Assembly (NCBI GenBank): GCA_963796225.1
Contig: CAWCLK010000008.1
Location: 259,929-323,928, forward strand
Reading direction: 5' to 3'
DNA length: 64,000 bases
Source of the DNA: CAWCLK01 sp963796225
Lineage (GTDB): Bacteria > Actinomycetota > Nitriliruptoria > Nitriliruptorales > Nitriliruptoraceae
Shown: piece after piece, positions 1 through 9,063 of the stretch
How the letters are laid out: each line of letters begins with the position of its first letter
Numbering within the stretch: the stretch's first letter is position 1
The notes under the pieces: generated by a model
The model's database searches: none
Seen by the model: the letters and a program-made list of their open reading frames with translations, nothing else
Told to the model about the DNA's origin: nothing
Translations under genes and position numbers: made by a program

Positions 1-77
1 GTCGGGGCGGCCAGGACCACCCAGACGGCGGCGGGCACGGCCAGGACCGCGGCGACGCGGTGGGACAGGCCACGCAT
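1..77 (-). CDS. N-terminus of a membrane or secreted protein (partial)
   Basis: Only the first 25 or so codons lie in the window; the gene runs off the left edge. Read from the ATG at 77 on the minus strand the protein begins MRGLSHRVAAVLAVPAAVW and continues hydrophobic, so it has one basic patch followed by a membrane segment or signal peptide. A GGAGG stands upstream of the start at about 93-97. It diverges from prfC. The function cannot be read from this fragment. An alternative is that this is non-coding DNA with chance hydrophobicity. Confidence 0.45.
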   Translation of the reverse strand, partial: MRGLSHRVAAVLAVPAAVWVVLAAP

Positions 78-183
78 GCGGGGACGGACCTCCGCGGACA
101 GCGCGCGGTGGGTGCTGTGGGAGCGGGAGAAGCGGACGGCCACGCGGCGAAGCCTACGGAGCCGGGGCGGGGCGCGGCACGGG

Positions 184-189
184 TAGCCT
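184..189 (+). promoter_or_regulatory. -10 element TAGCCT of prfC
   Basis: TAGCCT ends 8 nt before the ATG at 198 and no Shine-Dalgarno lies between, so transcription would begin at or next to the start codon (leaderless mRNA). The motif fits the TANNNT pattern seen across this window; no clear -35 is visible. Confidence 0.45.
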
Positions 190-197
190 CGACCGTC

Positions 198-1787
198 ATG
201 TCTGCGACGACCTCCGCCCCGACCGACGCCGCCCTCCTGCGCGAGGCGCGGCGCCGCCGCACGTTCGCGATCATCTCGCACCCGGACGCCGGCAAGACCA
301 CGCTGACCGAGAAGTTCCTGCTGTACGCGGGTGCCATCGAGCAGGCCGGCGAGGTCAAGTCGCGCAAGGCCGAACGCGCCGCCCGGTCCGACTGGATGGA
401 GCTCGAGCAGCAGCGCGGGATCTCGATCAGCTCGACGGTGCTGCGCTTCGACCACGACGGGCACGTGTTCAACCTGCTGGACACGCCGGGCCACCGGGAC
501 TTCTCCGAGGACACCTACCGCGTGCTGTCCGGGGTCGACGCCGCGATCATGGTCCTGGACGGGGCGCGGGGCGTCGAGCCGCAGACCAAGAAGCTGTTCG
601 AGGTGTGCCGCCGGCGCGGCACGCCGCTGGTCACGTTCGTGAACAAGATGGACCGGCCCACGATGGAACCGCTCGCGGTCCTCGACGACATCGAGGAGCA
701 GCTCGGGCTCATCGCGACGCCGGTCACCTGGCCGGTCAAGCCCGGCAACCGGTTCCACGGCGTGGTCGACCGCCGTGACCGCGCCTTCCACCGCCTGCAC
801 GAGGAGGAGGCCGGGTCCCGTCGCCGGACCGACGACCGGACACCGTGGGACCTCTCCCTGGTGGACGACGGCGCCAGGGTCGACGACGAGCTCGAGCTGC
901 TCGACGAGATGGGCAACGAGCACGACCTCGAGCTGTTCCGCGCCGGCGAGACCACCCCGGTCTTCTTCGGCTCGGCGCTCAGCAACTTCGGCGTGAAGCT
1001 GCTGCTCGACGCGGTCCGCGACCTCGCCCCGCCCCCGCAGGCGCGTGACACCGAGGACGGCGACACCCGCCCCATCGACGCGCCCTTCGCCGGGTTCGTC
1101 TTCAAGGTGCAGGCGAACATGGACCCGAGGCACCGCGACCGCCTGGCGTTCGTGCGGATCTGCTCGGGGCGCTTCGACCGCGGGTCGCAGCTGACCTGCA
1201 CCCGCACCGGCGACCGGGTCACGGCCAAGTACGCCCACCAGGTGTTCGGCCGTGATCGCGTCACCGTCGACGAGGCCTTCCCGGGCGACGTCATCGGCCT
1301 GGTCAACGCCACCAACCTCCGCATCGGCGACACGCTCTACGGCGACGACCCGGTGACCTTCCCGGCGATGCCGGTGTTCACCCCCGAGCACTTCCGCGTC
1401 GCCCGCCCCGCCGACCGGTCCCGCGTCAAGCAGTTCCGCGCCGGACTCGAGCAGCTCGACGAGGAGGGTGTGGTCCAGATCCTGCGCCACCCCGACCTCG
1501 GCGACCAGGCGCCGCTGCTGGCCGCCGTGGGCGTGCTGCAGTTCGAGGTCGCGGCGTTCCGCATGGAGCACGAGTTCCGCTCCCCCGTCCGCCTCGAGGG
1601 CACCGCCTTCTCCGAGGCGCGGCGCACCGACGAGGAATCCGCCGAGCAGCTGCGGACGATGCGCGACGTCTCGATCTACTACCGCTCGTCCGGCACGCCG
1701 ATGGCGCTGTTCCGCGACCGGTGGCAGCTCGAACGCATCCAGCGCGACAACCCCGACCTGCTGCTCGAACAGATCATCACCGCCTGA
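198..1787 (+). CDS. prfC: Peptide chain release factor 3 (RF3)
   Basis: RF3 is a translational GTPase that removes RF1/RF2 from the ribosome after peptide release. The 529-residue protein has the G1 motif SHPDAGKTT near residue 27, a switch I region with GISISS, G3 DTPGHRDFSEDTYRVL and G4 NKMD, followed by the EF-Tu-like domain II and the RF3 C-terminal domain. The length matches the family (about 525-530). The ATG at 198 is preferred to the GTG at 60 because family similarity begins just after it and a -10 element lies 8 nt upstream. It is convergent with the transglutaminase gene, with 22 bp between stops. Confidence 0.96.
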   Translation: MSATTSAPTDAALLREARRRRTFAIISHPDAGKTTLTEKFLLYAGAIEQAGEVKSRKAERAARSDWMELEQQRGISISSTVLRFDHDGHVFNLLDTPGHRDFSEDTYRVLSGVDAAIMVLDGARGVEPQTKKLFEVCRRRGTPLVTFVNKMDRPTMEPLAVLDDIEEQLGLIATPVTWPVKPGNRFHGVVDRRDRAFHRLHEEEAGSRRRTDDRTPWDLSLVDDGARVDDELELLDEMGNEHDLELFRAGETTPVFFGSALSNFGVKLLLDAVRDLAPPPQARDTEDGDTRPIDAPFAGFVFKVQANMDPRHRDRLAFVRICSGRFDRGSQLTCTRTGDRVTAKYAHQVFGRDRVTVDEAFPGDVIGLVNATNLRIGDTLYGDDPVTFPAMPVFTPEHFRVARPADRSRVKQFRAGLEQLDEEGVVQILRHPDLGDQAPLLAAVGVLQFEVAAFRMEHEFRSPVRLEGTAFSEARRTDEESAEQLRTMRDVSIYYRSSGTPMALFRDRWQLERIQRDNPDLLLEQIITA

Positions 1788-1803
1788 TCCCGCGCACGCG
1801 GGA
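1788..1803. terminator. Small inverted repeat between convergent genes
   Basis: A 7-bp inverted repeat (TCCCGCG/CGCGGGA) with a 2-nt centre fills the gap between prfC and the transglutaminase gene. No U-tract follows, so termination is only an inference. Confidence 0.25.
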
Positions 1804-1809
1804 GAAGGA

Positions 1810-2700
1810 TCACTGCTGCTGTTGCTGCACCTGGGCCTCGACGGCGGCGGCACGGCGCATGTCGACGGTGACGTCGAGACGGTGCGTGGCGTTGCCCCCG
1901 TACACGCCCCGGAGCGGGGCGACGTCGTCGTAGTCCCTGCCGTGGCCGATCTTGACGTGCTGCTCCCCCACCTGCTGGCGGTTGGTCGGGTCCAGGCCCC
2001 ACCAGCCGTACCCGGGGATCGCGACCTCGGCCCACGCATGGGTCTGGACGGTCACGCGGTCACCCTGGACCACCTCGCCGGTGCTGTCGTCGGCCGCGAA
2101 CAGGTAGCCGGACACGTACCGGGCCGGGATGCCGCTGGCACGGCACATCGCGATCAGCAGGTGGGCGAAGTCCTGGCAGACGCCCTCGCGCGCCGCCCAC
2201 ACGTCGTCGATCGGCACGCCGACGTAGGTGGCCCCGGGCGCGTAGGTGCACGAGGTCCCCACCAGGCGGTGGAGGGCCAGCACGAACCCCACGACGTCGT
2301 CGTCCGCCCCGTCCCGGCGACCCGCGACCTCCGAGGCGATGCCGTCGCTCCAGTCCACGTGGGCGGACCGCTCGAGGTACTCGAGGCGCTCGTCGAGGAA
2401 CGCGGGCGTCAGGTCGGCGAAGCGGGGTGAGGCCGCCATCACCGCCGGTGGGGAGGTCTCGACGGTGGCGTCCGCCACGACCGTGAGCTCGCGGTGCGCG
2501 GCGCGGACCCCGAACGCGTCGACCCGGGTGCCCCAGTAGTCGGTGTAGCTGAACACCCGGGAGCTCGGGACGGTCCGGACGTCGTAGTGGACGACCTGCT
2601 GTCGGGCGTCGGCGACCGGGGCGGCGCGCAGCTCGTTCTGCGATTCGGCCACCTCGTGCTCGTAGGTGAACCGGGTGACGTAGGAGATGTCGAGGCGCAT
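1810..2700 (-). CDS. Transglutaminase-like cysteine peptidase/amidase
   Basis: A 296-residue protein of the bacterial transglutaminase-like family. The N-terminal beta-rich domain (about residues 1-100, starting MRLDISYVTRFTYEH) precedes a transglutaminase core. The catalytic Cys is in REGVCQDFAHL, the His in QTHAWAEV and the Asp in WWGLDPTN, so the papain-like triad is intact. It ends in a short glutamine run. It overlaps the alpha-E gene by one base (TGATG), so the two are co-translated. This trio with an alpha-E protein and a circularly permuted ATP-grasp enzyme is a widespread conserved cluster proposed to make and cleave small peptide or amide tags; the substrate is unknown. Confidence 0.9.
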   Translation of the reverse strand: MRLDISYVTRFTYEHEVAESQNELRAAPVADARQQVVHYDVRTVPSSRVFSYTDYWGTRVDAFGVRAAHRELTVVADATVETSPPAVMAASPRFADLTPAFLDERLEYLERSAHVDWSDGIASEVAGRRDGADDDVVGFVLALHRLVGTSCTYAPGATYVGVPIDDVWAAREGVCQDFAHLLIAMCRASGIPARYVSGYLFAADDSTGEVVQGDRVTVQTHAWAEVAIPGYGWWGLDPTNRQQVGEQHVKIGHGRDYDDVAPLRGVYGGNATHRLDVTVDMRRAAAVEAQVQQQQQ

Positions 2701-3662
2701 CAGGCGGTCGCCACCGTGTGCAGCGTCGAGGGCTGGCCGTGACGGAAGAACTCGGTGGCGACGCAGACGGCGACGTCGCGCACGCCGTCCTGCAGGTCGG
2801 TCAGGAAGCTGGCCAGTCCCGCCTCGACGAGCTCGTCCACGCTGCGGTACTCGACCGACGCGCGCAGGCGGCCGACCATCCGGCGCGAGCGGCCGAGCCC
2901 GGCGACCCCCTCCCCCAGCACCGCGAGCTGCACCTCGGCCGAGCGCAGGCAGTACAGCACGGCCCGCGGGAAGTCCTGGGACAGCAGCAGGAACTCGACC
3001 ACGCTGGCCGGGTCCATGCGGCGGTGGGTCTTGCGGAACGCCTCGGACGCGGACACCGACTTCAGGATGGCCAGGCCATCCTGGAAGCCCAGCATCTCGT
3101 GGGCGCCCCGCGCGGGCACGAGCCGCACCAGCAGCAGCCGGCACGTCATCTCGACGCGCTCGAGCATGCGCCCGAGGGTCAGGAACCGCCAGCCGTCGTC
3201 GTGCGGCATGGTCTCGTTCGCCACGCCGACCACGAGCTGCGCGCCCCGCTTGACCTCGCCGAACAGCTCGTAGGGCTGGCCCGCGAGGTCGGCCGGCAGG
3301 TCGCGATCGCGGATGCGCAGGTACAGCGAGTTGATGCTCTCCCAGGTCTCGCTGGAGATCAGCTCGCGCACGCCCCGCAGGTTGTCCCGCGCCCGGGTGA
3401 TCGAGGCGAGCACGGACCCGGGGTTGTCGGCGTCGGAGACCAGGAAGCCGACGGCACGGCTGGGGTCCACCTCGTCGTGGGCCTGGCGGTACGGGCCGTC
3501 GAGCTGGAGCACGTCCAGCACCTGGGCCCACACCTCGCGGGCCTCGGTGGGTGGGGACTCGAGCAGCGCGTGGTAGGTGACGTCGACCGAGCGGGCCGTC
3601 AGCTCGGCCCGTTCGAGGTGGCGACCGGCCCAGAACAGGTTCTCCGCGTGGCGTGCCAGCAC
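2700..3662 (-). CDS. Alpha-E domain protein (DUF403)
   Basis: A 320-residue, alpha-helical protein beginning VLARHAENLFWAGRHLERAE, the classic start of the DUF403/alpha-E family. Acidic residues in RMLERVEMT and surrounding helices are typical. Its length is normal for the family. The GTG at 3662 is chosen because it lies 2 nt after the stop of the ATP-grasp gene and is the first residue of the family pattern. It is the middle gene of the transglutaminase/alpha-E/ATP-grasp operon. The biochemical role of alpha-E proteins is not established; a scaffold or partner for the ATP-grasp ligase is inferred from constant linkage. Confidence 0.88.
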   Translation of the reverse strand: MLARHAENLFWAGRHLERAELTARSVDVTYHALLESPPTEAREVWAQVLDVLQLDGPYRQAHDEVDPSRAVGFLVSDADNPGSVLASITRARDNLRGVRELISSETWESINSLYLRIRDRDLPADLAGQPYELFGEVKRGAQLVVGVANETMPHDDGWRFLTLGRMLERVEMTCRLLLVRLVPARGAHEMLGFQDGLAILKSVSASEAFRKTHRRMDPASVVEFLLLSQDFPRAVLYCLRSAEVQLAVLGEGVAGLGRSRRMVGRLRASVEYRSVDELVEAGLASFLTDLQDGVRDVAVCVATEFFRHGQPSTLHTVATA

Positions 3663-3664
3663 GG

Positions 3665-5181
3665 TCAGCCCTCCCCGTCGGTCTCGAGCACCCAGGTGTC
3701 CTTGGACCCGCCACCCTGCGACGAGTTCACGACCAGCGAGCCCTCGCGCAGCGCGACCCGGGTCAGCCCACCGGGGATCACCTCGGTCGTCTCGCCGGTG
3801 ATGACGAAGGGCCGCAGGTCGACGTGGCGCCCAGCGACGCGGTCCTCCACCAGCGTGGGGTGCCGCGACAGCTGCACGACCTCCTGGGCGATGTAGTTGC
3901 GCGGGTCGGCCTGGATGTTGCGCGGCCATCGCGGCGCGCTCCTCGGCGGTGGACGCCGGCCCGATCAGCATCCCGTAGCCGCCCGGACTCGGCGACCGGC
4001 TTGACCACCAGCTCCTCGAGCCGGTCGAGCACCTCGGCACGCTGGTCGGCGTCCCACAGCAGGTAGGTGTCGACGTTGGGCAGGATCACGTCCTCGTCGA
4101 GGTAGTACCGGACCAGGTCGGGCACGAAGGCGTACACGGCCTTGTCGTCGGCCACACCGTTGCCGATGGCGTTGGAGACCGTGACGTTGCCGGCCCGCGC
4201 GGCCGAGACCAGCCCGGGCACGCCCAGCATCGACGTCGGGTCGAACACCACCGGGTCGAGGAAGTCGTCGTCGACGCGGCGGTAGATGACGTCGACGCGC
4301 TGCAGGCCCCGGGTGGTGCGCATGTAGACGACGTGCTCGTCGACGACGAGGTCGCGCCCTTCGACGAGGTCGACGCCCATCTGGCGCGCGAGGAACGCGT
4401 GCTCGAAGTAGGCCGAGTTGAACACCCCCGGCGTGAGCACGACCACCCGGGGGTCCTCGCCCGCCGCGCGGGGCGCGACCGACTTCAGGGCGGCGAGCAG
4501 CAGCTGGCCGTAGTGGTCGACGGGTCGGACCCGGTGCGCGGCGAAGATGCCGGGCAGCACGCGGGTCATCGCGGCGCGGTTCTCGAGCACGTAGCTGATG
4601 CCCGACGGGTTGCGCAGGTTGTCCTCGAGCACCCGGTAGGTGCCCTGGTCGTCGCGGACGAGGTCGATGCCCGCGACCAGGCAACGCGCCCCGTGCAGGG
4701 CGGGGATGCCGAACGCCTCGCGGCGGAACCCGGACGCGGACGAGACCAGCCACGGCGGCACGATCCCGTCCCGCAGCGCGACGCGCTCGCCGCCGTACAG
4801 GTCCTCGAGGAACCGGTTGAGGGCGGTGACGCGCTGGACCAGGCCGGCCTCGACGGTGGCCCACTCGTCGGCCGGGATGATGCGCGGCACCAGGTCCATG
4901 GGGAAGGTGCGCTCGACCCCGGCGTCCTCCCCGTACACCGTGAAGGTGATCCCCTGGGTGTGGAAGAGCTGGTCGCGCTTGCGCTCGCGCTGCAGCAGGG
5001 CCTCCGGCGACAACCGACCGAGGCTCTCGACCACCCGCCGGTAGTGGGGTCGCGGCGTTCCGTCGCGGGTGAACACCTCGTCGAAGAAGCCGCCCGGGTC
5101 GTACCCCTCGAACAGGTCGGACCGGCGCGCGTCCGCCGCCACCCCTGAAGGGGTGGCGGCGTCGGTGCGTGCGTCGCTCAT
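3665..5181 (-). CDS. Circularly permuted ATP-grasp protein, two apparent frameshifts
   Basis: About 504 residues when the frames are joined. It belongs to the circularly permuted ATP-grasp type 2 family (DUF404/DUF407), probable carboxylate-amine ligases acting with the neighbouring alpha-E and transglutaminase proteins. The first frame (5181 to about 3990) reaches VVKPVAESG. The second carries GYGMLIGPASTAEERAAM. The third (to 3665) carries QLSRHPTLVEDRV and DLRPFVITGE. Both breaks look like one extra base: GGG for GG at about 3988 and an extra base at about 3925. The ATG at 5181 has AGGTG upstream. Either the gene is dead or, more likely since all three segments keep family residues, the two indels are sequence errors. 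Confidence 0.85.
5134..5161. repeat. 12-bp perfect hairpin with a TGAA loop inside the ATP-grasp 5' coding region
   Basis: CGCCGCCACCCC and its exact complement flank a 4-nt loop (5146-5149). It covers codons 8-16 of the ATP-grasp gene, where a stable mRNA hairpin could limit translation. The sequence shows the structure; any role is inference. Confidence 0.5.
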
Positions 5182-5300
5182 CGCACCTGACCATATGGGG
5201 TCGGTGTTTCGCGCGTGGTGCAACGCCGGGGTCCGGCGTCCGATCGGGTCCGAACACCCCGCGCGAACCGCCCCGCGCACCCAAGGACGAGGAGGCCCTC

Positions 5301-6036
5301 GTGTCCGGATCCGCCGCTGCCGCGTCCGAGGACCTCGGGGCGCAGGACCGCGCCCGTCGCGTGGGTGCGTCGGTCGTCCGCTGGGTGCGGCAGAACCCGC
5401 CCGGCGGTCGCTGGCACACGTGGATGTTCACCGCCGACGACGCCACCGACGCGATCGGCCCCCGCGCGGACGACCTGCACCTGTCCCCCGGGTCGCCCAC
5501 CGAGTACCGCGTGCTCGAGGCGGTGGTGCGCCGCACCTCCGGGATCCGCTCGACGGGGCGCGGCCTCGGCGGCGGGCCCCGTCGTGTTCCCTGCCCCCGA
5601 CCTCGTGCCCGCATTCCTCCAGCGGGCGGTCCTCGGCACCGAGCGCGCCCTGGCTCCCGAGCCGCCCGCCGCGGCCCACCTGCGTGTCCAGGGCTGGGTG
5701 GCCACCGTGATCCACGCCTCCCTCGAGCACGGCTCGACCTCCCAGGCCGTGGAGGTGGCGCTCGACGCCGCCCCGGACGCCGCCGACGTGCGCACGACGA
5801 GCCTGCAGGACGTCCACGAGCTGGTCGTCGCCGGCGAGCTCCCGGGGCTGCCCGCCGACCTCGCCCGTTGGTGCGGACCCGAGTTGGGCGCACGCGTCGT
5901 CGCCGGCGTGTACGGGCGGTTGCCCGCGATGCTGCGGTACGCCGACGACCACTGGCCGGCGCTGGGGGCACGGCTCGGCCGCCGCACGCGCGAGCTGCTG
6001 CAGGACGCCGCCCCTGCGTCGTCCCCAGGCGGCTGA
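5301..6036 (+). CDS. Actinobacterial hypothetical protein, apparent frameshift
   Basis: About 244 residues after joining two frames. The GTG at 5301 has AAGGACGAGG just upstream. The first frame reads to about 5577 (contains GGRWHTWMFTADDATDAI); the second begins near GPVVFPAPDLVPAFLQ and ends at 6036. The break fits one extra G in GGCGGCGGGCCCC. The C-terminal half is helical with many Ala, Leu and Arg residues; no catalytic motif, signal peptide or membrane segment is visible. I do not recognise the family. It lies divergently from the ATP-grasp gene and 34 bp before recQ. Confidence 0.6.
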
Positions 6037-6070
6037 CCCGGGGGCCCGACCGTCGCAGGCATGCGGCACC

Positions 6071-8239
6071 ATGGCAGCCCGCCCCCGGACCTCGACGACG
6101 GACGCCGCGATGCCGACCGCCCTGCCCACGCGAGACCGCGCCCAGGACCTGCTCACCACGCTGGCCGGTGACGACGCCGTCCTGCGCGACGACCAGGCCG
6201 ACGCCATCGGGGCGCTGGTCGACGACCGGGCACGGGTGCTGCTCGTGCAACGGACCGGCTGGGGCAAGTCCGCCGTCTACTGGATCGCCACCGCGCTGCG
6301 CCGCGCGACCGGCGTCGGACCGACCCTGGTGGTCTCGCCGCTGCTGGCGCTCATGCGCGACCAGGTGGCCGCCGCCCGGCGCCTGGGCCTGCAGGCCGAG
6401 ACCATCAACTCGACCAACCTCGACGACTGGCAGCGCATCCTCGCCGGCCTGGACGAGGACACGATCGACGTCCTGCTGGTGTCCCCCGAACGGCTCAACG
6501 CCCCGTCCTTCCGTGGCCACCTCGCCGAGCTCGCGCCCCGCCTCGGCCTGCTCGTGGTCGACGAGGCGCACTGCATCTCCGACTGGGGTCACGACTTCCG
6601 GCCGGACTACCGCCGCATCCGGGACCTGCTGGCCGACCTGCCCGACGGCACGCCGGTGCTGGCCTGCACGGCCACGGCGAACGCCCGCGTCACCGCCGAC
6701 GTCGCCGACCAGCTCGGGGCCGGCGCCTCACCGGACGACGCGGCCGTGGTCACGCTGCGGGGGCGGCTCGGACGGGACTCGCTCCAGCTCGCCGTGGTCC
6801 ACCTCGAGCGGGGCGAGCAACGGCTGGCCTGGCTCGAGGCCTTCGTGCGCCGCCACCGTCCGCAGCACGGCCGCGCCGGCATCGTCTACACGCTGACCGT
6901 CGACGACACCGACCGCGTGGCGTCGTTCCTCGCCTCGCGGGGGCTGGCGGCCGCCGCCTACTCCTCCGCGGTGCCACCCGAGGACCGCCAACGGGTCGAG
7001 GACGACCTGCTGGCCAACCGGGTCGACGTGGTGGTCGCCACCTCCGCGCTCGGGATGGGCTACGACAAGCCCGACCTCGCCTTCGTCGTTCACCTCGGGT
7101 CGCCGTCGTCGCCGGTGTCCTGGTACCAGCAGGTCGGCCGTGCGGGACGTGCGATCGAGACCGCCGAGGTCGTCCTGCTCCCCACCGGCAAGGACGAGGC
7201 GATCTGGCGCCACTTCGACCTGGCCGGCATCCCCACCGAGCGGGAGGTCGACGAGCTGCTCGGGGCGCTGGACGTCGACGAGCCGCACTCGGTCCCCCAG
7301 CTCGAACGCGCCGTCAACGTGCGCCGGTCGCGGCTGGACCTGCTGCTCAAGGTGCTCGACGTCGACGGGGCCGTGGTCAAGGAGGGCTCCGGCTGGCTGC
7401 GCACCGGGACGCCCTGGCACTACGACGCCGAGCGCTACCGGGCCCTGGCCGACCTGCGACGGGCCGAGCACGCCACGATGCGTGCCTTCGTGCAGGGCAC
7501 GGCGTCCGGCTGCCTGATGCAGGCGCTGGCCGGGTCGCTCGACGACGAGGACACCCCACCGTGCGGTCGCTGCCAGGGCTGTACCGGGTGGACCCCCGAC
7601 GTCCAGATCGACGACGCATCCCTCGCCGCCGCCCGCGAGCACCTGCGCACCCGCGACGTCGTGCTGCGCCCGCGCCGCCAGTGGCCGTCGGGCCTCGACG
7701 AGGTGAAGGGACGGATCGCGGCGGGGCGTGGCCCGATCGAGGGCCGGGCCCTGGCCGGCGACGACGGGTCCGGGTGGGGCGAGGTCGTCGACCGCCTGCT
7801 GGCCTCCGCCGACGACGGCGACGGCGTGGACGAGGCCGCCCTCGACGAGGTCCTCGACGGCCTGGTCGAGGTGCTGCGTCGCTGGGCGTGGCGTGCCCGC
7901 CCCACGGCCATCGTCCCGGTCCCGTCGGGGCGGTACGGGGCGCTCACGCGGACGGTCGCCGACCGGCTGGGCGCGATCGGGCGCCTGCCGGTGCACGACG
8001 TGCTCGTGCGCGGCGACGGGCCGTCACAGGCGACGATGGCGAACTCGCCCCACAAGGCCGCCAACGCCCTGCGGCGCCTGGCCGTCGACGGCGACGCCGC
8101 CACGGCCCTGCCCCCGGGTCCGGTGCTGCTCCTCGACGCCGTCACCGACAGCGGCTGGACGCTGGTCGCCGCCGCCCATCGCCTGACCGAGTCCGGCGAA
8201 CGCGACGTGCTGCCGGTGGTGCTGTCCTCCGGGCCGTGA
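6071..8239 (+). CDS. RecQ-family DNA helicase fused to a phosphoribosyltransferase-like domain
   Basis: A 722-residue ATP-dependent 3'-5' DNA helicase. Motif I is QRTGWGKSAVYW, motif Ia VVSPLLALMRDQV, motif II DEAHCISDWGHDFRPDY, motif III ACTATAN and motif VI QQVGRAGR. A four-cysteine RecQ zinc module follows (GCLMQ...PPCGRCQGC, about residues 478-502). Instead of an HRDC domain the C-terminal 130 residues look like a ComF/PRTase fold, with the PRPP-loop-like segment VLLLDAVTDSGWT near residue 685. Such RecQ-PRTase proteins occur in other actinobacteria. It probably acts in DNA repair; whether the PRTase part binds PRPP or is degenerate cannot be seen. The ATG at 6110 is an alternative start. 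Confidence 0.9.
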   Translation: MAARPRTSTTDAAMPTALPTRDRAQDLLTTLAGDDAVLRDDQADAIGALVDDRARVLLVQRTGWGKSAVYWIATALRRATGVGPTLVVSPLLALMRDQVAAARRLGLQAETINSTNLDDWQRILAGLDEDTIDVLLVSPERLNAPSFRGHLAELAPRLGLLVVDEAHCISDWGHDFRPDYRRIRDLLADLPDGTPVLACTATANARVTADVADQLGAGASPDDAAVVTLRGRLGRDSLQLAVVHLERGEQRLAWLEAFVRRHRPQHGRAGIVYTLTVDDTDRVASFLASRGLAAAAYSSAVPPEDRQRVEDDLLANRVDVVVATSALGMGYDKPDLAFVVHLGSPSSPVSWYQQVGRAGRAIETAEVVLLPTGKDEAIWRHFDLAGIPTEREVDELLGALDVDEPHSVPQLERAVNVRRSRLDLLLKVLDVDGAVVKEGSGWLRTGTPWHYDAERYRALADLRRAEHATMRAFVQGTASGCLMQALAGSLDDEDTPPCGRCQGCTGWTPDVQIDDASLAAAREHLRTRDVVLRPRRQWPSGLDEVKGRIAAGRGPIEGRALAGDDGSGWGEVVDRLLASADDGDGVDEAALDEVLDGLVEVLRRWAWRARPTAIVPVPSGRYGALTRTVADRLGAIGRLPVHDVLVRGDGPSQATMANSPHKAANALRRLAVDGDAATALPPGPVLLLDAVTDSGWTLVAAAHRLTESGERDVLPVVLSSGP

Positions 8240-8257
8240 CGCGGGGCGGTGCCAGGA

Positions 8258-8953
8258 TCACCTCCGCCGCAGGGCGTGCAGGGCGATGCCGGCAGCCATG
8301 GACACGTTCAGCGAGTCCACCTCCGGCGCGATGGGGATCCGCGCGCGGACGTCGGCCGCGGACATGGCGGCGTCGGAGAGCCCGGGTCCTTCCGCCCCCA
8401 GGACCAGCGCCAGGGGCCGGTCGGTCGCGACCTCGTCGACCGTCGGCGCGGCCGGGTCGGGGGTCAGCGCGACGGTGGTCAGGCCCGCGCCCCGCAGCAG
8501 GTCGTACCCGCCCGGCAGGGCCGGGAGCTCGGCATGGGGGACGTGCAGGACGTGACCCATCGACACGCGTACGCACCGGCGGTACAGCGGATCGGCGGAC
8601 TGCGGTCCCAGGAGCACGGCGTCGGCGCCGAGGCCCCGCGCGGTGCGGAAGATCGCGCCCATGTTCTCGTGGTCGTTCATGGCGTCGAGCACCAGCACCC
8701 GGTCCGTGCCCGTGACGACGTCCGCGGCCGTGGGGGGCGGCAGTCGGTCACCGCAGGCGATCACGCCCTGGTGCAGGGGGAACGCCACGATCTCGTACAA
8801 CAGGTCCCGCGCGGTCACGAGCACCTCGAGGTCCCGCCCCGCCAGCTCCGGCAGGAAGGTCTCGGCCCGTGACTCCTCCAGCAGCACCGACCGGACCGGG
8901 TACGCGGACGCCAGCAGCTCGCGCACCGGGTTCGGCCCCTCGGCGATGAACAC
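8258..8953 (-). CDS. SpoU/TrmH-family RNA 2'-O-methyltransferase
   Basis: SAM-dependent ribose methyltransferase of the SPOUT class acting on rRNA or tRNA. The substrate-binding domain begins FIAEGPNPVRELLAS. The SPOUT trefoil knot motifs are present: VLDAMNDHENMGAIFRTA (motif 1), LALVLGAEGPGLSDAA (motif 2) and IPIAPEVDSLNVSMAAGIAL (motif 3). From the GTG at 8953 it is 231 residues, but family similarity continues upstream in frame for about 29 codons (to about 9040, with ITDVDDPRVGDYRTLRDSEL) where no ATG, GTG or TTG exists. The real start is therefore unresolved: a non-standard codon or an indel. It lies downstream of the dienelactone hydrolase gene on the same strand. Confidence 0.9.
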   Translation of the reverse strand: MFIAEGPNPVRELLASAYPVRSVLLEESRAETFLPELAGRDLEVLVTARDLLYEIVAFPLHQGVIACGDRLPPPTAADVVTGTDRVLVLDAMNDHENMGAIFRTARGLGADAVLLGPQSADPLYRRCVRVSMGHVLHVPHAELPALPGGYDLLRGAGLTTVALTPDPAAPTVDEVATDRPLALVLGAEGPGLSDAAMSAADVRARIPIAPEVDSLNVSMAAGIALHALRRR

Positions 8954-9063
8954 GCCCCGCTGGTTCTCGTACCGCTTGCGCAGCTCGGAGTCGCGCAGGG
9001 TGCGGTAGTCGCCGACCCGGGGATCGTCGACGTCGGTGATCCGTTGGGGGGCCGGGGCGCGCG

